From positions 1 through 64,000 of the forward strand of contig JBBRYJ010000002.1 of NCBI GenBank assembly GCA_038237745.1: a DNA stretch of 64,000 nt, given 5' to 3'. The notes beneath the pieces were generated by a model. That model had not been told where the DNA came from. It worked only from the letters and a program-made list of their open reading frames with translations, and made no database searches. Origin of the DNA: DASQEH01 sp038237745. GTDB lineage: Bacteria; Actinomycetota; Actinomycetes; Propionibacteriales; Nocardioidaceae. Shown piece by piece: positions 16,669 through 26,625 of the stretch. Both the position numbers and the translations under genes were made by a program. Numbering within the stretch: position 1 is the stretch's first letter; each line of letters opens with the position of its first letter.

Positions 16669-18356
16669 GCCACCCGCACCCCGAGCTCACGACGCCGCCG
16701 GATCTGCCCGCCCACGGGCTCCGCATCCTTCCGCTCGGAGGGCTCGGTGAGGTCGGGCGCAACATGGCCGTCCTGGAGTACCGGGGACGGCTGCTCATCA
16801 TCGACTGTGGCGTTCTCTTCCCCGACGAGACTCAACCGGGCGTCGACCTGATCCTGCCCGACTTCGAGCCGATCAGGCACCGCCTCGATGCGATCGAGGC
16901 CGTCGTCCTCACCCATGGACACGAGGACCACATCGGAGCCGTGCCTTACCTGCTGCGAGAACGCCCCGACATCCCCCTCGTCGGGTCGAAGCTGACGCTT
17001 GCCCTGCTCGAGGGGAAGCTCCGCGAGCACCGCCAGACCCGGGCTCCGAAGCATCAGGTGAAAGAGGGCGAGCGGGTCTCGTTCGGGCCGTTCGACCTCG
17101 AGTTCATCGCGGTCAACCACTCGATTCCCGACGCACTGGCGGTGGCCGTGCGCACCGGTGCCGGTCTGCTGCTGCACACAGGCGACTTCAAGCTCGACCA
17201 GCTGCCGCTCGATGGTCGTATCACCGACCTCCGGGCCTTGGCGCGGCTCGGCGAGGAGGGCGTCGACCTGTTCCTCGTCGACTCCACAAACGCAGAGGTG
17301 CCCGGCTTCACCACCGCCGAGAAGGACATCTCGCCGGTCCTCGACCGAGTCTTCCAACGAAGCAGGCAGCGGATCATCGTCGCCTGCTTCGCCTCTCACG
17401 TGCACCGGGTCCAGCAGGTGATGGACGCTGCGGTGTCGAGCGGCCGCAAGGTGGCCTACGTCGGACGGTCGATGGTGCGCAACATGGGCGTCGCCCGCGA
17501 GCTCGGCTATCTCAAGGTGCCGCCCGACACGCTGGTCGACATGAAGGAGCTCGGCAAGTACTCCTCCGACGAGGTGGTCATCATCTCGACTGGCTCACAG
17601 GGCGAGCCGCTGTCGGCACTGGCGCGGATCGCTCACCGCAACCACGACCGTATCCACATCGAGCCGGGCGACACTGTGGTGTTGGCGTCGAGCCTGATCC
17701 CCGGCAACGAGAACTCTGTGTACAAGGTGATCAACGGCCTGACCCGGCTCGGGGCGAACGTCGTCCACAAAGCGAACGCAATGGTCCACGTGTCCGGTCA
17801 CGCCAGCGCCGGTGAGCTGCTCTACTGCTACAACATCGTCAAGCCTGCGAACGTCATGCCCGTTCACGGAGAGGCGCGGCATCTGGTCGCCAACGCGAAC
17901 CTCGCCGTACAGACAGGGGTCCCGCGCGACCGGGTAGTCATCGCCGAGGACGGCGTGGTGGTCGACCTGATCGACAAGGTGGCCCGGGTCAGTGGCAAGG
18001 TCGATTGCGGCTATGTCTTCGTCGACGGCTCTTCGGTCGGCGACATCACTGAGAGCGACCTCAAGGACCGTCGGATCCTCGGCGAGGAGGGGTTCATCTC
18101 CGTGATGGTCGTGATCGACTCCGCTGCAGGCAAGATCATCGCTGGACCTGAGATCCACGCGCGTGGGTTCGTGGAGGACGACAGCGTCTTCCGGGAGGTC
18201 CGACCGCTGATCGAGGATGCTCTGGTTGCGGCCATCAACGACGGCAACGACAACCCCTACCAGCTCCAGCAGGTCATCCGTCGTACGACCGGACGCTGGG
18301 TCAACGCCGCGCACCGTCGGCGGCCGATGATCATCCCGGTCGTGCTCGAGGCCTGA
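16665..18356 (+). CDS. rnj: Ribonuclease J
   Basis: 563 residues: a metallo-beta-lactamase core with THGHEDHIGA (metal ligands at 84-89), the beta-CASP region (CFASHVHRVQQVMDAA, STGSQGEPLSALARIA) and the later VHVSGHAS and MPVHGEARHL motifs, then the C-terminal RNase J domain. It combines endo- and 5'-3' exoribonuclease activity for RNA maturation and decay. Coupled to dapA through an ATGA overlap. Confidence 0.95.
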   Translation: MSHPHPELTTPPDLPAHGLRILPLGGLGEVGRNMAVLEYRGRLLIIDCGVLFPDETQPGVDLILPDFEPIRHRLDAIEAVVLTHGHEDHIGAVPYLLRERPDIPLVGSKLTLALLEGKLREHRQTRAPKHQVKEGERVSFGPFDLEFIAVNHSIPDALAVAVRTGAGLLLHTGDFKLDQLPLDGRITDLRALARLGEEGVDLFLVDSTNAEVPGFTTAEKDISPVLDRVFQRSRQRIIVACFASHVHRVQQVMDAAVSSGRKVAYVGRSMVRNMGVARELGYLKVPPDTLVDMKELGKYSSDEVVIISTGSQGEPLSALARIAHRNHDRIHIEPGDTVVLASSLIPGNENSVYKVINGLTRLGANVVHKANAMVHVSGHASAGELLYCYNIVKPANVMPVHGEARHLVANANLAVQTGVPRDRVVIAEDGVVVDLIDKVARVSGKVDCGYVFVDGSSVGDITESDLKDRRILGEEGFISVMVVIDSAAGKIIAGPEIHARGFVEDDSVFREVRPLIEDALVAAINDGNDNPYQLQQVIRRTTGRWVNAAHRRRPMIIPVVLEA

Positions 18357-18360
18357 GCAG

Positions 18361-19782
18361 ATGTCCCACACCGGCATCGAGGTGCCGGATCGTATGGAGC
18401 GCCTCCGCCGCCGCCTTGCCCCGCCTATCGCTCTGCTCGCCTCGACGATGGGCATCATCTGTCTGCTCAATGTCCGTAGCGTGCTGCGATCGCTCCCGGC
18501 GCTGACAGCGACCGATCCGCAGTTCGTGGGATGGGTAGGGGCCGGGGCCCTGCTGTGCATCGCGGCCGCCGCGGTCGCACTCCTCGCGGTCGAACGGATC
18601 GGGCCGGGACCCCCTCTCACGCTCGGGGCTGCAGCTGGGGTGGTCGGTCTGACCCTCGGTCACGACATCGGGCGACATGGACAGCTCCCCTGGGCGATCG
18701 CGGCCTGCTGCTCGGCCGCCGGTGCTCTTCTCGCCGGTGGCGCCGGTATGTCGTCAACTCTCCCCGGTACCCACTCTGCGGCGACCGCCGTGGCCTGGGC
18801 GGCTCCTGTCGCTGGCGTGTGGGCGCTCCTGACCAGGCTCGCGCCAGAACGCGACGGTCGGTTGCCCGATGTTGTGGTGAATCCCCACAAGGCTTTCCTC
18901 GTCGTCATGACGACAGCCATCATCGTGTGGAGCCTCGGGTCGATGCTCGTCGAGCCGGTGCCTCCTGCGGGCCCGGCTGACCGGAGAGGCTGGGAGGACT
19001 CGTGGTCGGTGCTCCTCCTGTTGTGCGCCGTAAGCACCCTGCTGGCAACCCTCGTAGGGTTCGATCCGACGATCTCACCCGTCTGGGCACGCCCGGTCGT
19101 GATCGCGGCGACGGCTGCCGTAGCCGGGGGTTGGGCTCTGGTCGGCTTGCTGCTCCCCTCGGTGACGGTGCGTCTGGCCTATGTCGCCGTCAGCGCGGTC
19201 ACCTGGCTGATGCCGGCGACCCTCTCCTTCTCGGTGGGTCTCGCCGACTCGGGGCCGGGTCGACTCGGTTGGCCCGCCGTGTACGTGCTCCTCGCAGCGG
19301 GTGCCGCCGGCGCCGTGGTCGGGTGGCTGGGACCATTGGCAGTCATCCCGCTCGGCCTTGGTGTCGCCGCTCTGTCATGTCTCCCTGTCTGGGCCATGTC
19401 CGAAGGGTCCCTGGCGATGTCTGCCTCCACCGCGCTGCTGACGGCGGCGGCGACGGCGGTGATGGCCGGTGCGCTTCGGGTCATTGCGCCGGACTCCCGG
19501 GCCACGCGGTGGATCGCGATGGCGGCGATCTGTGCCCTCGTGCTCGGTCAGCTCGACGTGGTACCGCTGAGCTGGGCGATGCTAGGGGACATTCCCGTGA
19601 CCGTCGACGGGATGCAGGCCGCGGGGCGCCTCTGGGCGGGTCTCACCGCGGCCTGCGCGAGTGTGGCCGCAGCCTTTACCTGGGTGGCGTGCGGCAGGAT
19701 ACTCGGCTCGGCGGCTCCTGGGGGCTCGCCACCCGTGATAGGGCGTCGTAAGGCCGACGCCAGGCAGAGGGCACGACCATAA
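18361..19782 (+). CDS. Polytopic membrane protein of unknown function
   Basis: 473 residues with about twelve hydrophobic helices and no large soluble domain. It starts 4 bases after the RNase J stop, so it is probably cotranscribed with dapA and the RNase. No transporter or enzyme signature is visible. A small GC hairpin (TCCGCCG/CGGCGGA near 19790-19811) follows its stop. Confidence 0.75.
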   Translation: MSHTGIEVPDRMERLRRRLAPPIALLASTMGIICLLNVRSVLRSLPALTATDPQFVGWVGAGALLCIAAAAVALLAVERIGPGPPLTLGAAAGVVGLTLGHDIGRHGQLPWAIAACCSAAGALLAGGAGMSSTLPGTHSAATAVAWAAPVAGVWALLTRLAPERDGRLPDVVVNPHKAFLVVMTTAIIVWSLGSMLVEPVPPAGPADRRGWEDSWSVLLLLCAVSTLLATLVGFDPTISPVWARPVVIAATAAVAGGWALVGLLLPSVTVRLAYVAVSAVTWLMPATLSFSVGLADSGPGRLGWPAVYVLLAAGAAGAVVGWLGPLAVIPLGLGVAALSCLPVWAMSEGSLAMSASTALLTAAATAVMAGALRVIAPDSRATRWIAMAAICALVLGQLDVVPLSWAMLGDIPVTVDGMQAAGRLWAGLTAACASVAAAFTWVACGRILGSAAPGGSPPVIGRRKADARQRARP

Positions 19783-19810
19783 GGGTCGATCCGCCGCCTC
19801 GCCGGCGGAG

Positions 19811-19942
19811 TCAGCGCAGGACGTCCGAGAGACGCGCGACCACATGACACCGGTTGTTGCAGTCGGCGGACGGCTTGTGCGCGTGCACGATGATGCCGCG
19901 CACCACCACGGCGGGCCAGCAGTTGTCGAGCGTCGTGGTCAT
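19811..19942 (-). CDS. Putative 43-residue Cys-containing protein
   Basis: A short frame beginning MTTTLDNCWPAVVVRGIIVH, with three Cys, several His and a hydrophobic middle. 40 of 43 codons end in G or C, a strong coding signal at this GC content. GGTAGGGGCA immediately precedes the ATG as a plausible ribosome binding site, and TAGAAT lies ~50 bases upstream. No family is recognised. The CNNRC spacing could bind metal, but that is speculation. It converges on the membrane protein ending at 19782. Confidence 0.5.
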   Translation of the reverse strand: MTTTLDNCWPAVVVRGIIVHAHKPSADCNNRCHVVARLSDVLR

Positions 19943-20149
19943 TGCCCCTACCCTCTCGCTGATTTGCGCGGGCGCCATTGTTCGAAGGACCAATTCTAGC
20001 CGGGTTCCACTACGCTTTGCGATTGACTATTCACTCGGCGTGTCCTGGTCCTGATGTCCCGGGGGTCGATGCCAGACCTGACCCTGACTGTGGCCGCTAT
20101 AGGGTCGATGCGTGCAGCGCACCCCTGATGTTCTTCCCGCGACGGCCCC

Positions 20150-20962
20150 GTGACGACCGGCCGGCCGCCATGGGTCGTAAGCGATCCGCACGGTCATCGC
20201 GTCGAGCTGGTCGCGGCTCTCGCGGCGCAGGGCCTCGTCGACGGACGCGGAGACTGGTCTGCGGGTGACGAAACCCTCTGGTTCCTCGGAGACTTCTTCG
20301 ATCGTGGACCCGACGGGGTCGGGGTCGTGGAGCTCGTGATGCGGCTCCAGGTCCAGGCCGCCGACGAGGGCGGTTCGGTTGGAGCGCTGCTCGGAAACCA
20401 CGAGATACTCACTCTGGGGATGCACCGGTTCGGGAAGGCCACCTCGCCCTCGCCCGGCCCCCGCGCCAGCCGGGTGCAGATGATGTGGCACGTCAACGGC
20501 GGCCGGGTCGAGGACCAGCTTCGGCTCGGCGACGACCACCTGGCCTGGTTGCACGCCCTTCCCGCGGTCGCCCTCGTGGGCGACGACCTGCTGCTCCACT
20601 CCGACACCAAGCTCTACCTGTCGTACGGCAACGGCATCGACGAGATCAACTCAACCATTGGCTCTGAGCTGATCGGGGACCTAGACGCGTGGTGGGAGTG
20701 CTGGAACAGGCTGACGCATCGCTATGACTTCATCGACGAGGGCGGGGTACAAGCCGTTCAAGACGTCACCGGCAGGCTCGGCGGGAAGAGAGTCGTCCAC
20801 GGCCACAGCTTCGTCGCAGATCTGATGTCCACCGAGCCTCACCTAGTCACGGCACCCTTCCCGTACGCCAACGGGACGGCCCTTGCCGTCGACGGCGGCC
20901 TCTACGCCGGCGGGCCGCTCCTGCTCGTCGATCTCGCGCAGTGGCCGACCAACCGGCTCTGA
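20150..20962 (+). CDS. Calcineurin-like metallophosphoesterase
   Basis: 270 residues with the dimetal phosphoesterase blocks in order: SDPHGH (~11-16), GDFFDRGPDG (~47-56), GNHE (~83-86) and a late HGHSF (~224). This is the Ser/Thr-phosphatase/diadenosine-tetraphosphatase-like branch. Substrate unknown. Start is the GTG at 20150; TATAGG is ~50 bases upstream. Confidence 0.85.
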   Translation: MTTGRPPWVVSDPHGHRVELVAALAAQGLVDGRGDWSAGDETLWFLGDFFDRGPDGVGVVELVMRLQVQAADEGGSVGALLGNHEILTLGMHRFGKATSPSPGPRASRVQMMWHVNGGRVEDQLRLGDDHLAWLHALPAVALVGDDLLLHSDTKLYLSYGNGIDEINSTIGSELIGDLDAWWECWNRLTHRYDFIDEGGVQAVQDVTGRLGGKRVVHGHSFVADLMSTEPHLVTAPFPYANGTALAVDGGLYAGGPLLLVDLAQWPTNRL

Positions 20963-20983
20963 ACCCACAACCCCGGCCTCGCA

Positions 20984-20989
20984 TAGGGT
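20984..20989 (+). promoter_or_regulatory. Leaderless-type -10 element of the Eis-like gene
   Basis: TAGGGT then six bases then the GTG start; no Shine-Dalgarno sequence. Confidence 0.5.
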
Positions 20990-20995
20990 CTGACA

Positions 20996-22153
20996 GTGGA
21001 AACACGGTCACTGGACCCTGCGGATATCGACCGCTCCTTCGACGTGCGCACCCGGTCGTTCGGTGCGCTGCCCGCCGAGGCGCGCCCACAATGGGAGGCC
21101 GACGTCCGGGCCGCCATCGAGCAGGGCCGCGTCGTCGCCGTGTACGACGGTGACCTGCTGGTAGGGCGCGCGAACATCTGCCCGTTCGCCCAGTGGTGGG
21201 GTGGTCGGCTGGTCACCATGGCAGGTATCGCAGGCGTGGTGGTGGCGCCGGAGTATCGAGGACGCGGTGCCGGAACAGCGCTCATGGAGGCCACGATCGA
21301 CCGTGGACGCGAGCTTGGGTACCCGCTGTCAGTGCTCTACCCAGCGACCGTGCCGGTGTATCGCAGGCAGGGCTGGGAGTTCGCAGGGACGCAGAACAGG
21401 GTGGTGTTCGAGAGCCGGCTCCTGCGTGACCTCCGAGGTGGCTCGATGGGCGTCCGTGAGGCGCGAGCCGACGACGCCGGCCACATGGTCGACGTCATGC
21501 GTCGTCGCTATGCCGAGGGCCGAGCATGTGGGCCGATGCAGACCTCGGAGGCGGAGCTCCGCGAGCAGCTCGCCGATGACTCGGTTTTCGCCTACGTCGC
21601 CGCCGGGGGCTTCGTTCTGTACAGCTGGGCCGGCTCCGATCTCCTCGTTCACCAGATCCAGGCGGGCGACACCGACACCGCGCGCGCACTCTGGTCGGTT
21701 GTCGGGTCCGGATCGTCGGTCGCCAGACAGGTCCATGCGTACCTTGCGCCCGACGACCCTGTCTTCTTGCTGGTCAGCGACAACGTCGCGCGTGACGTCC
21801 GGCAGGAGCGCTGGATGCTGCGTTGCCTGGACGTCGTCGGCGCCATCTCGGAGCGCGGCTATCCCCTCGATGTCTCCATCGACGTCCCCGTCGTCTTGGG
21901 GGATGCCCAGGTGCCGGCCAACCGAGTGGCCGGCCGGTTGCGAGTCGGTGACGGGGCGGCCGAGCTCGTCCCGGGCGTGGCCGACGCCCACGCTGTGAGG
22001 CTCGGAGCGAACGGCCTCGCGGCGTTGTACGCCGGGACGCCGATGAGCACTCTCGTCGTCGCGGGCCTGGCAGCGGGAGGCGACCCGGAGTCGCATGCTC
22101 GGCTCGACTCGGCCTTCGGCGGTCGCCGCGCCTACCTGCTCGAGTACTTCTGA
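20996..22153 (+). CDS. Eis-like GNAT N-acetyltransferase
   Basis: 385 residues. An N-terminal GNAT domain carries the acetyl-CoA loop VVVAPEYRGRGAGTALM (~82-98); a second GNAT-like region and a C-terminal SCP2-like region follow, as in Eis. A Tyr (in YPATVPVYRRQGW) stands where Eis has its general acid, and the protein ends in Phe (LLEYF), matching the Eis C-terminal carboxylate that acts as base. Eis enzymes acetylate amines, including aminoglycosides; the natural substrate here is unknown. GTG start, apparently leaderless. Confidence 0.85.
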   Translation: METRSLDPADIDRSFDVRTRSFGALPAEARPQWEADVRAAIEQGRVVAVYDGDLLVGRANICPFAQWWGGRLVTMAGIAGVVVAPEYRGRGAGTALMEATIDRGRELGYPLSVLYPATVPVYRRQGWEFAGTQNRVVFESRLLRDLRGGSMGVREARADDAGHMVDVMRRRYAEGRACGPMQTSEAELREQLADDSVFAYVAAGGFVLYSWAGSDLLVHQIQAGDTDTARALWSVVGSGSSVARQVHAYLAPDDPVFLLVSDNVARDVRQERWMLRCLDVVGAISERGYPLDVSIDVPVVLGDAQVPANRVAGRLRVGDGAAELVPGVADAHAVRLGANGLAALYAGTPMSTLVVAGLAAGGDPESHARLDSAFGGRRAYLLEYF

Positions 22154-22260
22154 TCCCGGCTTCACCGCAACAGGCGTAAGGTCGCTGGCCAGCTTGGACC
22201 CTCGCCGACTCGGCGCCCGGGCTGACGCGTGTTACGCGTGAGACTGTTGGGGCTTTCGCG

Positions 22261-22266
22261 TAGCGT
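22261..22266 (+). promoter_or_regulatory. Leaderless-type -10 element of ftsK
   Basis: TAGCGT, six bases (CGCACC), then the ATG of ftsK. Confidence 0.5.
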
Positions 22267-22272
22267 CGCACC

Positions 22273-24810
22273 ATGGCGACCCGAACGTCCTCCTCGTCGC
22301 GCTCACGGACCGGCAGCACTACGTCGCGGTCCTCCCGAGCCGGCGCGTCCAGCCCGCGTGGCAGGACGGGGCCGTCGACCTCCAAGCCTCGCACGAGCGG
22401 GAGCTCACGGGCCCGCTCCTCGTCCGCACGCCGGAGCGGCCCTGGTCCGGTCGCCCGCTTCGCGGCCGGCCTCTTCCGTGGGCTCGGAGCCGTCTGGCTG
22501 GGAGTCGCCCACCTCATCGGGGCCACGGTTCGCCGCGTCGGCTCCGTGGCCCGCGACCTGGAACCGGAGCAGCGCCGAGACGGTGCCGGACTCGCCCTCG
22601 TAGGTGCTGCCGTCGTCGTCGGAGCGGCGGTGTGGTTGCGGCTGCCGGGAGCCGTCGGAGATGCGATCCGCCTGGTCGTGGAAGGCTCGGTCGGGATCGC
22701 CGCCTACGCCGTTCCACTGTTGCTTCTCGCCGCCGCGTGGCGCACGATGCGGGCACCGTGGCTCAACGGGCCGACGGGCCGACCCATCATCGGCTGGTTC
22801 GCCGTTGCTCTGGGCGTGCTCGGTCTCATCCATATCGCTGACGGCCTGCCACGGCCGAGCGGTGGGATGGGTGCCATGCGTGCGGCCGGTGGTGCAGTCG
22901 GCTACGTCGGCTCGGCGATGATCGCTGACCTGTTCCGGAGCAGCGTCATCGCCGTTCCGCTCCTCGTGCTCGTCGCTGTCTTCGGTGTTCTGGTGGTCAC
23001 AGCGACCCCCGTTTACCAGGTCCCCGGCAAGCTGGCGGCGCTGCGCGACAAGGCGCTCGGTCGATCGACACCTACCACCTCGGCCGACACCGCCGGCGGC
23101 GACGATGTGCCCCGGGCGCCAGCGCCTCTCAACCGAACACGGCGCCGTCGCCTGGTGGGCACGGTCTCCGAAGTCGGGACGGGCGACGTACTTCTCGACG
23201 CATCCATGCGAGAGGCTCACGGAGCCAGCGCGAGCGACGGCCGTCCAGACAGCGAACCGGTCGACGGTGAGCCAGGCGGGCCGCTCGAGCCGCCACCGCA
23301 CACGCCTCTACCCCGCCGTGTCGAGCAGCTGAGCCTGTCGGGCAACATCTCCTACAGCCTGCCGGGAAACGAGGTCCTGAAGTCCGGCAGCGTGCACAAG
23401 GCGAGGTCGACAGCCTCGGACGCGATCGTCGACCGCCTCACGGAGGTGCTCGAACAGTTCGGCATCGACGCACAGATCACCGGCTACACACGCGGACCCA
23501 CGGTCACGCGGTACGAGGTCGAGCTCGGCCCAGCCGTGAAGGTCGAGAAGGTCACGGCCCTCAGCAGGAACATCTCCTACGCCGTGGCCAGCGCCGACGT
23601 ACGGATCCTGAGCCCGATACCCGGCAAGTCGGCGATCGGTGTGGAGATCCCCAACATCGACGCTGAGATCGTGTCCCTGGGCGACGTGCTTCGCGCCGGT
23701 CAGTCACGCAACGAGCAGCACCCGATGGTGGTCGCACTCGGCAAGGACGTGGAGGGAGGCTTCGTCCTCGCCAACCTGGCCAAGATGCCTCACCTCCTCG
23801 TGGCGGGTGCGACCGGATCGGGCAAGTCGAGCTTCATCAACTCGATGGTGTGCTCGCTCCTCATGCGCGCGACCCCCGACGAGGTGCGGATGATCATGGT
23901 GGACCCGAAGCGGGTCGAGCTGACCGCGTACGAGGGGATCCCGCACCTGATCACGCCCATCATCACGAGTCCCAAGAAGGCTGCTGAAGCCCTGCAGTGG
24001 GTGGTTCGGGAGATGGACCAGCGCTATGACGACCTGGCCAACTTCGGCTTCCGCCACATCGACGACTACAACGCGGCGGTGCGTGCAGGAACTGTGGAGG
24101 TGCCAGCAGGGAGTGAGCGAGTCCTGGCGCCCTATCCGTACCTCGTCCTCGTCGTAGACGAGCTCGCCGACTTGATGATGGTGGCGCCGCGAGACGTCGA
24201 GGACTCGGTCGTCCGGATCACCCAGCTCGCCCGGGCGGCCGGGATCCATCTCGTCCTGGCGACCCAGCGGCCGTCGGTCGACGTGGTGACAGGTCTGATC
24301 AAAGCGAACGTACCGAGCCGGCTCGCGTTCGCGACGTCGTCTCTGGCGGACAGCCGGGTCATCCTCGACCAGCCGGGTGCCGAGAAGCTGGTCGGCAAGG
24401 GTGACGGGCTGTTCCTGCCCATGGGCGCGAGCAAGCCGGCGCGCGTGCAGGGGGCCTGGGTCACCGAGGAAGAGATCAAGAAGGTCGTCGCACACTGCAA
24501 GAAGCAGCTCCAACCGACCTACCGCGACGACGTCACCGTCCCGCAGCAAACCAAGCGAGACCTCGATGACGATATCGGGAACGACCTCGACCTGGTGTGT
24601 CAGGCCGTCGAGCTGGTCGTGTCGACCCAGTTCGGCTCGACCTCGATGCTCCAGCGCAAGCTCCGCGTCGGCTTCGCCAAGGCCGGCCGCCTGATGGACA
24701 TCCTGGAGAGCCGAGGCATCGTCGGCCCCTCTGAGGGTTCCAAGGCGCGAGACGTGCTGGTCAAGCCCGACGACCTCGACGACGTCATCGCGACACTCCA
24801 GGGGGAATGA
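22273..24810 (+). CDS. ftsK: DNA translocase FtsK/SpoIIIE
   Basis: 845 residues. A Ser/Arg/Thr-rich basic N-terminus (~60 residues) precedes four to five membrane helices (to ~residue 245), a linker, then the alpha/beta motor with Walker A AGATGSGKSS (~512-521), Walker B PYLVLVVDELADLMM, and the C-terminal gamma domain (TSMLQRKLRVGFAKAGRLMD), which reads KOPS-type DNA polarity signals. Pumps chromosome ends through the closing septum. The next gene overlaps its stop. Confidence 0.95.
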   Translation: MATRTSSSSRSRTGSTTSRSSRAGASSPRGRTGPSTSKPRTSGSSRARSSSARRSGPGPVARFAAGLFRGLGAVWLGVAHLIGATVRRVGSVARDLEPEQRRDGAGLALVGAAVVVGAAVWLRLPGAVGDAIRLVVEGSVGIAAYAVPLLLLAAAWRTMRAPWLNGPTGRPIIGWFAVALGVLGLIHIADGLPRPSGGMGAMRAAGGAVGYVGSAMIADLFRSSVIAVPLLVLVAVFGVLVVTATPVYQVPGKLAALRDKALGRSTPTTSADTAGGDDVPRAPAPLNRTRRRRLVGTVSEVGTGDVLLDASMREAHGASASDGRPDSEPVDGEPGGPLEPPPHTPLPRRVEQLSLSGNISYSLPGNEVLKSGSVHKARSTASDAIVDRLTEVLEQFGIDAQITGYTRGPTVTRYEVELGPAVKVEKVTALSRNISYAVASADVRILSPIPGKSAIGVEIPNIDAEIVSLGDVLRAGQSRNEQHPMVVALGKDVEGGFVLANLAKMPHLLVAGATGSGKSSFINSMVCSLLMRATPDEVRMIMVDPKRVELTAYEGIPHLITPIITSPKKAAEALQWVVREMDQRYDDLANFGFRHIDDYNAAVRAGTVEVPAGSERVLAPYPYLVLVVDELADLMMVAPRDVEDSVVRITQLARAAGIHLVLATQRPSVDVVTGLIKANVPSRLAFATSSLADSRVILDQPGAEKLVGKGDGLFLPMGASKPARVQGAWVTEEEIKKVVAHCKKQLQPTYRDDVTVPQQTKRDLDDDIGNDLDLVCQAVELVVSTQFGSTSMLQRKLRVGFAKAGRLMDILESRGIVGPSEGSKARDVLVKPDDLDDVIATLQGE

Positions 24811-26540
24811 TGTCCGAGGTCGAGTCCGTCGTGGTTCGCCGCCGTCTTGTGCTTCTGGCAACCATCACGATCGCCTCGGCCGGGTTGGCCGCGGCATACC
24901 TGTGGCTCTTCTGGGCGACTCAGAGCACGCTCGACCTCGTCGTCGCCATGGTGCTCGGCCTTCTGGCTGCCTTCAACGCGCGGGCGTGTCTGGATGCACG
25001 GACACCGCTCTTCGTCGCCGACACGACAGGTATCCGCATCCGTCTCGGCCCGACCTGGACCGGTGTCCGCTGGGAGTCGGTCGAGTCTCTCGTGGTCCAG
25101 GAGCGCGGCCGTGTCAGGGACGGCCGGGTGGTCGTGCTCGCCGACCGCTCTGTCGATGTGCTCCGCGGGGCCGGGTGGCGATCCAGGTGGGCCGCCACAC
25201 TCAACCGCTGGCTCTACGCCGAGCCGCTGGCTGCACCGTTCGGGCTCACGACCAGCGTCTCCGTGCTCGACGTGACAGCGTCACTCGAACGGCTGGCGGA
25301 CGGTCGTGCCCCCGTCGTTGCGGGTCCTCACGCGGACGAGCCGGGTGTCGAACTAGGGGTCGAACGAGTACAGGCACCGGCTTCGGTCGCCGCCGACCGG
25401 CTGTCGCAGCCGGTGACGCGCGGGCCGCTTTCGACAGCGGCTGGAGGCACGCCGCCACGGGTCGCCGTGGCGACCACTGCGGCGAGACGCGAGGAGGTGA
25501 CGATCGCGCTGCGCTCAGAGCCTGCCACGTTCGGCACCCTCGCGTTGTCCGACCCAGCCGAGGGCTCCGCGCAGCTCCCCGAGATCCAGGAGCTTCGTCG
25601 CTCGCCCGATCCCGGTGGGCTGGTGCCCCAGGAACGGCTGCCCGACGACGGCCTCGTCGGCAACGTCTCGCTCGTCATCGACGCTACGACGGACCTGTCC
25701 GCACGTGCGATGCAGAAGGTACGGACGTCGAGAGCCGGGACGCCCGACGGACCCGAAGCGTCGCGAACCCTGCGAGCGACCGAACTCGAAGCTGCAAACA
25801 CGGTGATCGGAGGGCAGCTGGCGCAGGCACGCGACATCCTTGGGTTCACCATCGACGAGCTGTCCGAGCGCACCCGCATCAGAGCGTCGGTGATCGAGTC
25901 GATCGAGGTGGACGACTTCGCGCCGTGCGGTGGGGACTTCTACGCCAAGGGGCATCTGCGCATGCTTGCCCGCGTACTCGGGCTCGACGCCGGACCACTC
26001 CTTGAGGCGTACGACGAACGCTTCGCCAGCGGGCCGGTCAACGCTCGCGACGTGTTCGAGGTCGAGCTGGCAACCGGGTCCACCGGCCTCGTGAGGGCTG
26101 GGTCGTCGGGTGCGAACTGGGGAGGCCTGCTTGCCGCGGTGCTTGTCCTGCTGCTGGTCTGGGGGGTCGCGCGCCTCGTCACCGACGGGCTGCCGGCTTC
26201 GGGAGTGGACAGCCCCACGGCGTCCACAGCTCCACGTTCGGTCGCCGCACCGACCCGTGACACGCCAGCGCAGACCCCGGTGCCGCCCCAGGCCCATGTG
26301 AGGCTGCTTGCTTCAGGAGGTGACTCCAGGGTCATGGTGACAGACGGGTCGGGGCACGTCGTCTTCCACGGGAAGCTGTCGAACGGGTCCGCCAAGAAGG
26401 TCGTAGGTGAGGCGCCGCTCCGGGTCAAGGCCGCAGACGCCGGGGTGATCTCCCTCAGCGTCCGCGGGAGGGACCTCGGAGTCGTTGGCGACGTGGGCAC
26501 CCCTGCGCACCGGCTCGTGCGCGCAATGCCGCATCACTGA
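24807..26540 (+). CDS. PH-like membrane protein fused to a RodZ-like HTH protein
   Basis: 577 residues with an unusual order. Two N-terminal helices (~10-50) are followed by a PH-like domain (TTGIRIRLGPTWTGVRWESV; ~65-150), a long Pro/Ala linker, then a Cro/RodZ-type HTH (GQLAQARDILGFTIDELSER, TRIRASVIESIEVDDF; ~335-400), a membrane helix (~440-460) and a C-terminal DUF4115-like domain. RodZ links MreB to the elongation machinery, so a cell-shape or division role is plausible, also from its overlap with ftsK (ATGA). The PH part may be an actinobacterial addition. Confidence 0.78.
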   Translation: MMSEVESVVVRRRLVLLATITIASAGLAAAYLWLFWATQSTLDLVVAMVLGLLAAFNARACLDARTPLFVADTTGIRIRLGPTWTGVRWESVESLVVQERGRVRDGRVVVLADRSVDVLRGAGWRSRWAATLNRWLYAEPLAAPFGLTTSVSVLDVTASLERLADGRAPVVAGPHADEPGVELGVERVQAPASVAADRLSQPVTRGPLSTAAGGTPPRVAVATTAARREEVTIALRSEPATFGTLALSDPAEGSAQLPEIQELRRSPDPGGLVPQERLPDDGLVGNVSLVIDATTDLSARAMQKVRTSRAGTPDGPEASRTLRATELEAANTVIGGQLAQARDILGFTIDELSERTRIRASVIESIEVDDFAPCGGDFYAKGHLRMLARVLGLDAGPLLEAYDERFASGPVNARDVFEVELATGSTGLVRAGSSGANWGGLLAAVLVLLLVWGVARLVTDGLPASGVDSPTASTAPRSVAAPTRDTPAQTPVPPQAHVRLLASGGDSRVMVTDGSGHVVFHGKLSNGSAKKVVGEAPLRVKAADAGVISLSVRGRDLGVVGDVGTPAHRLVRAMPHH

Positions 26541-26625
26541 TCCCGTCGAGGACGGGCTGCGACCGGCGCCCTTCTCGAAACGATTCGGGCGCTGAGCGGG
26601 CCTGGCGGCATACTGGTGCCACCCT

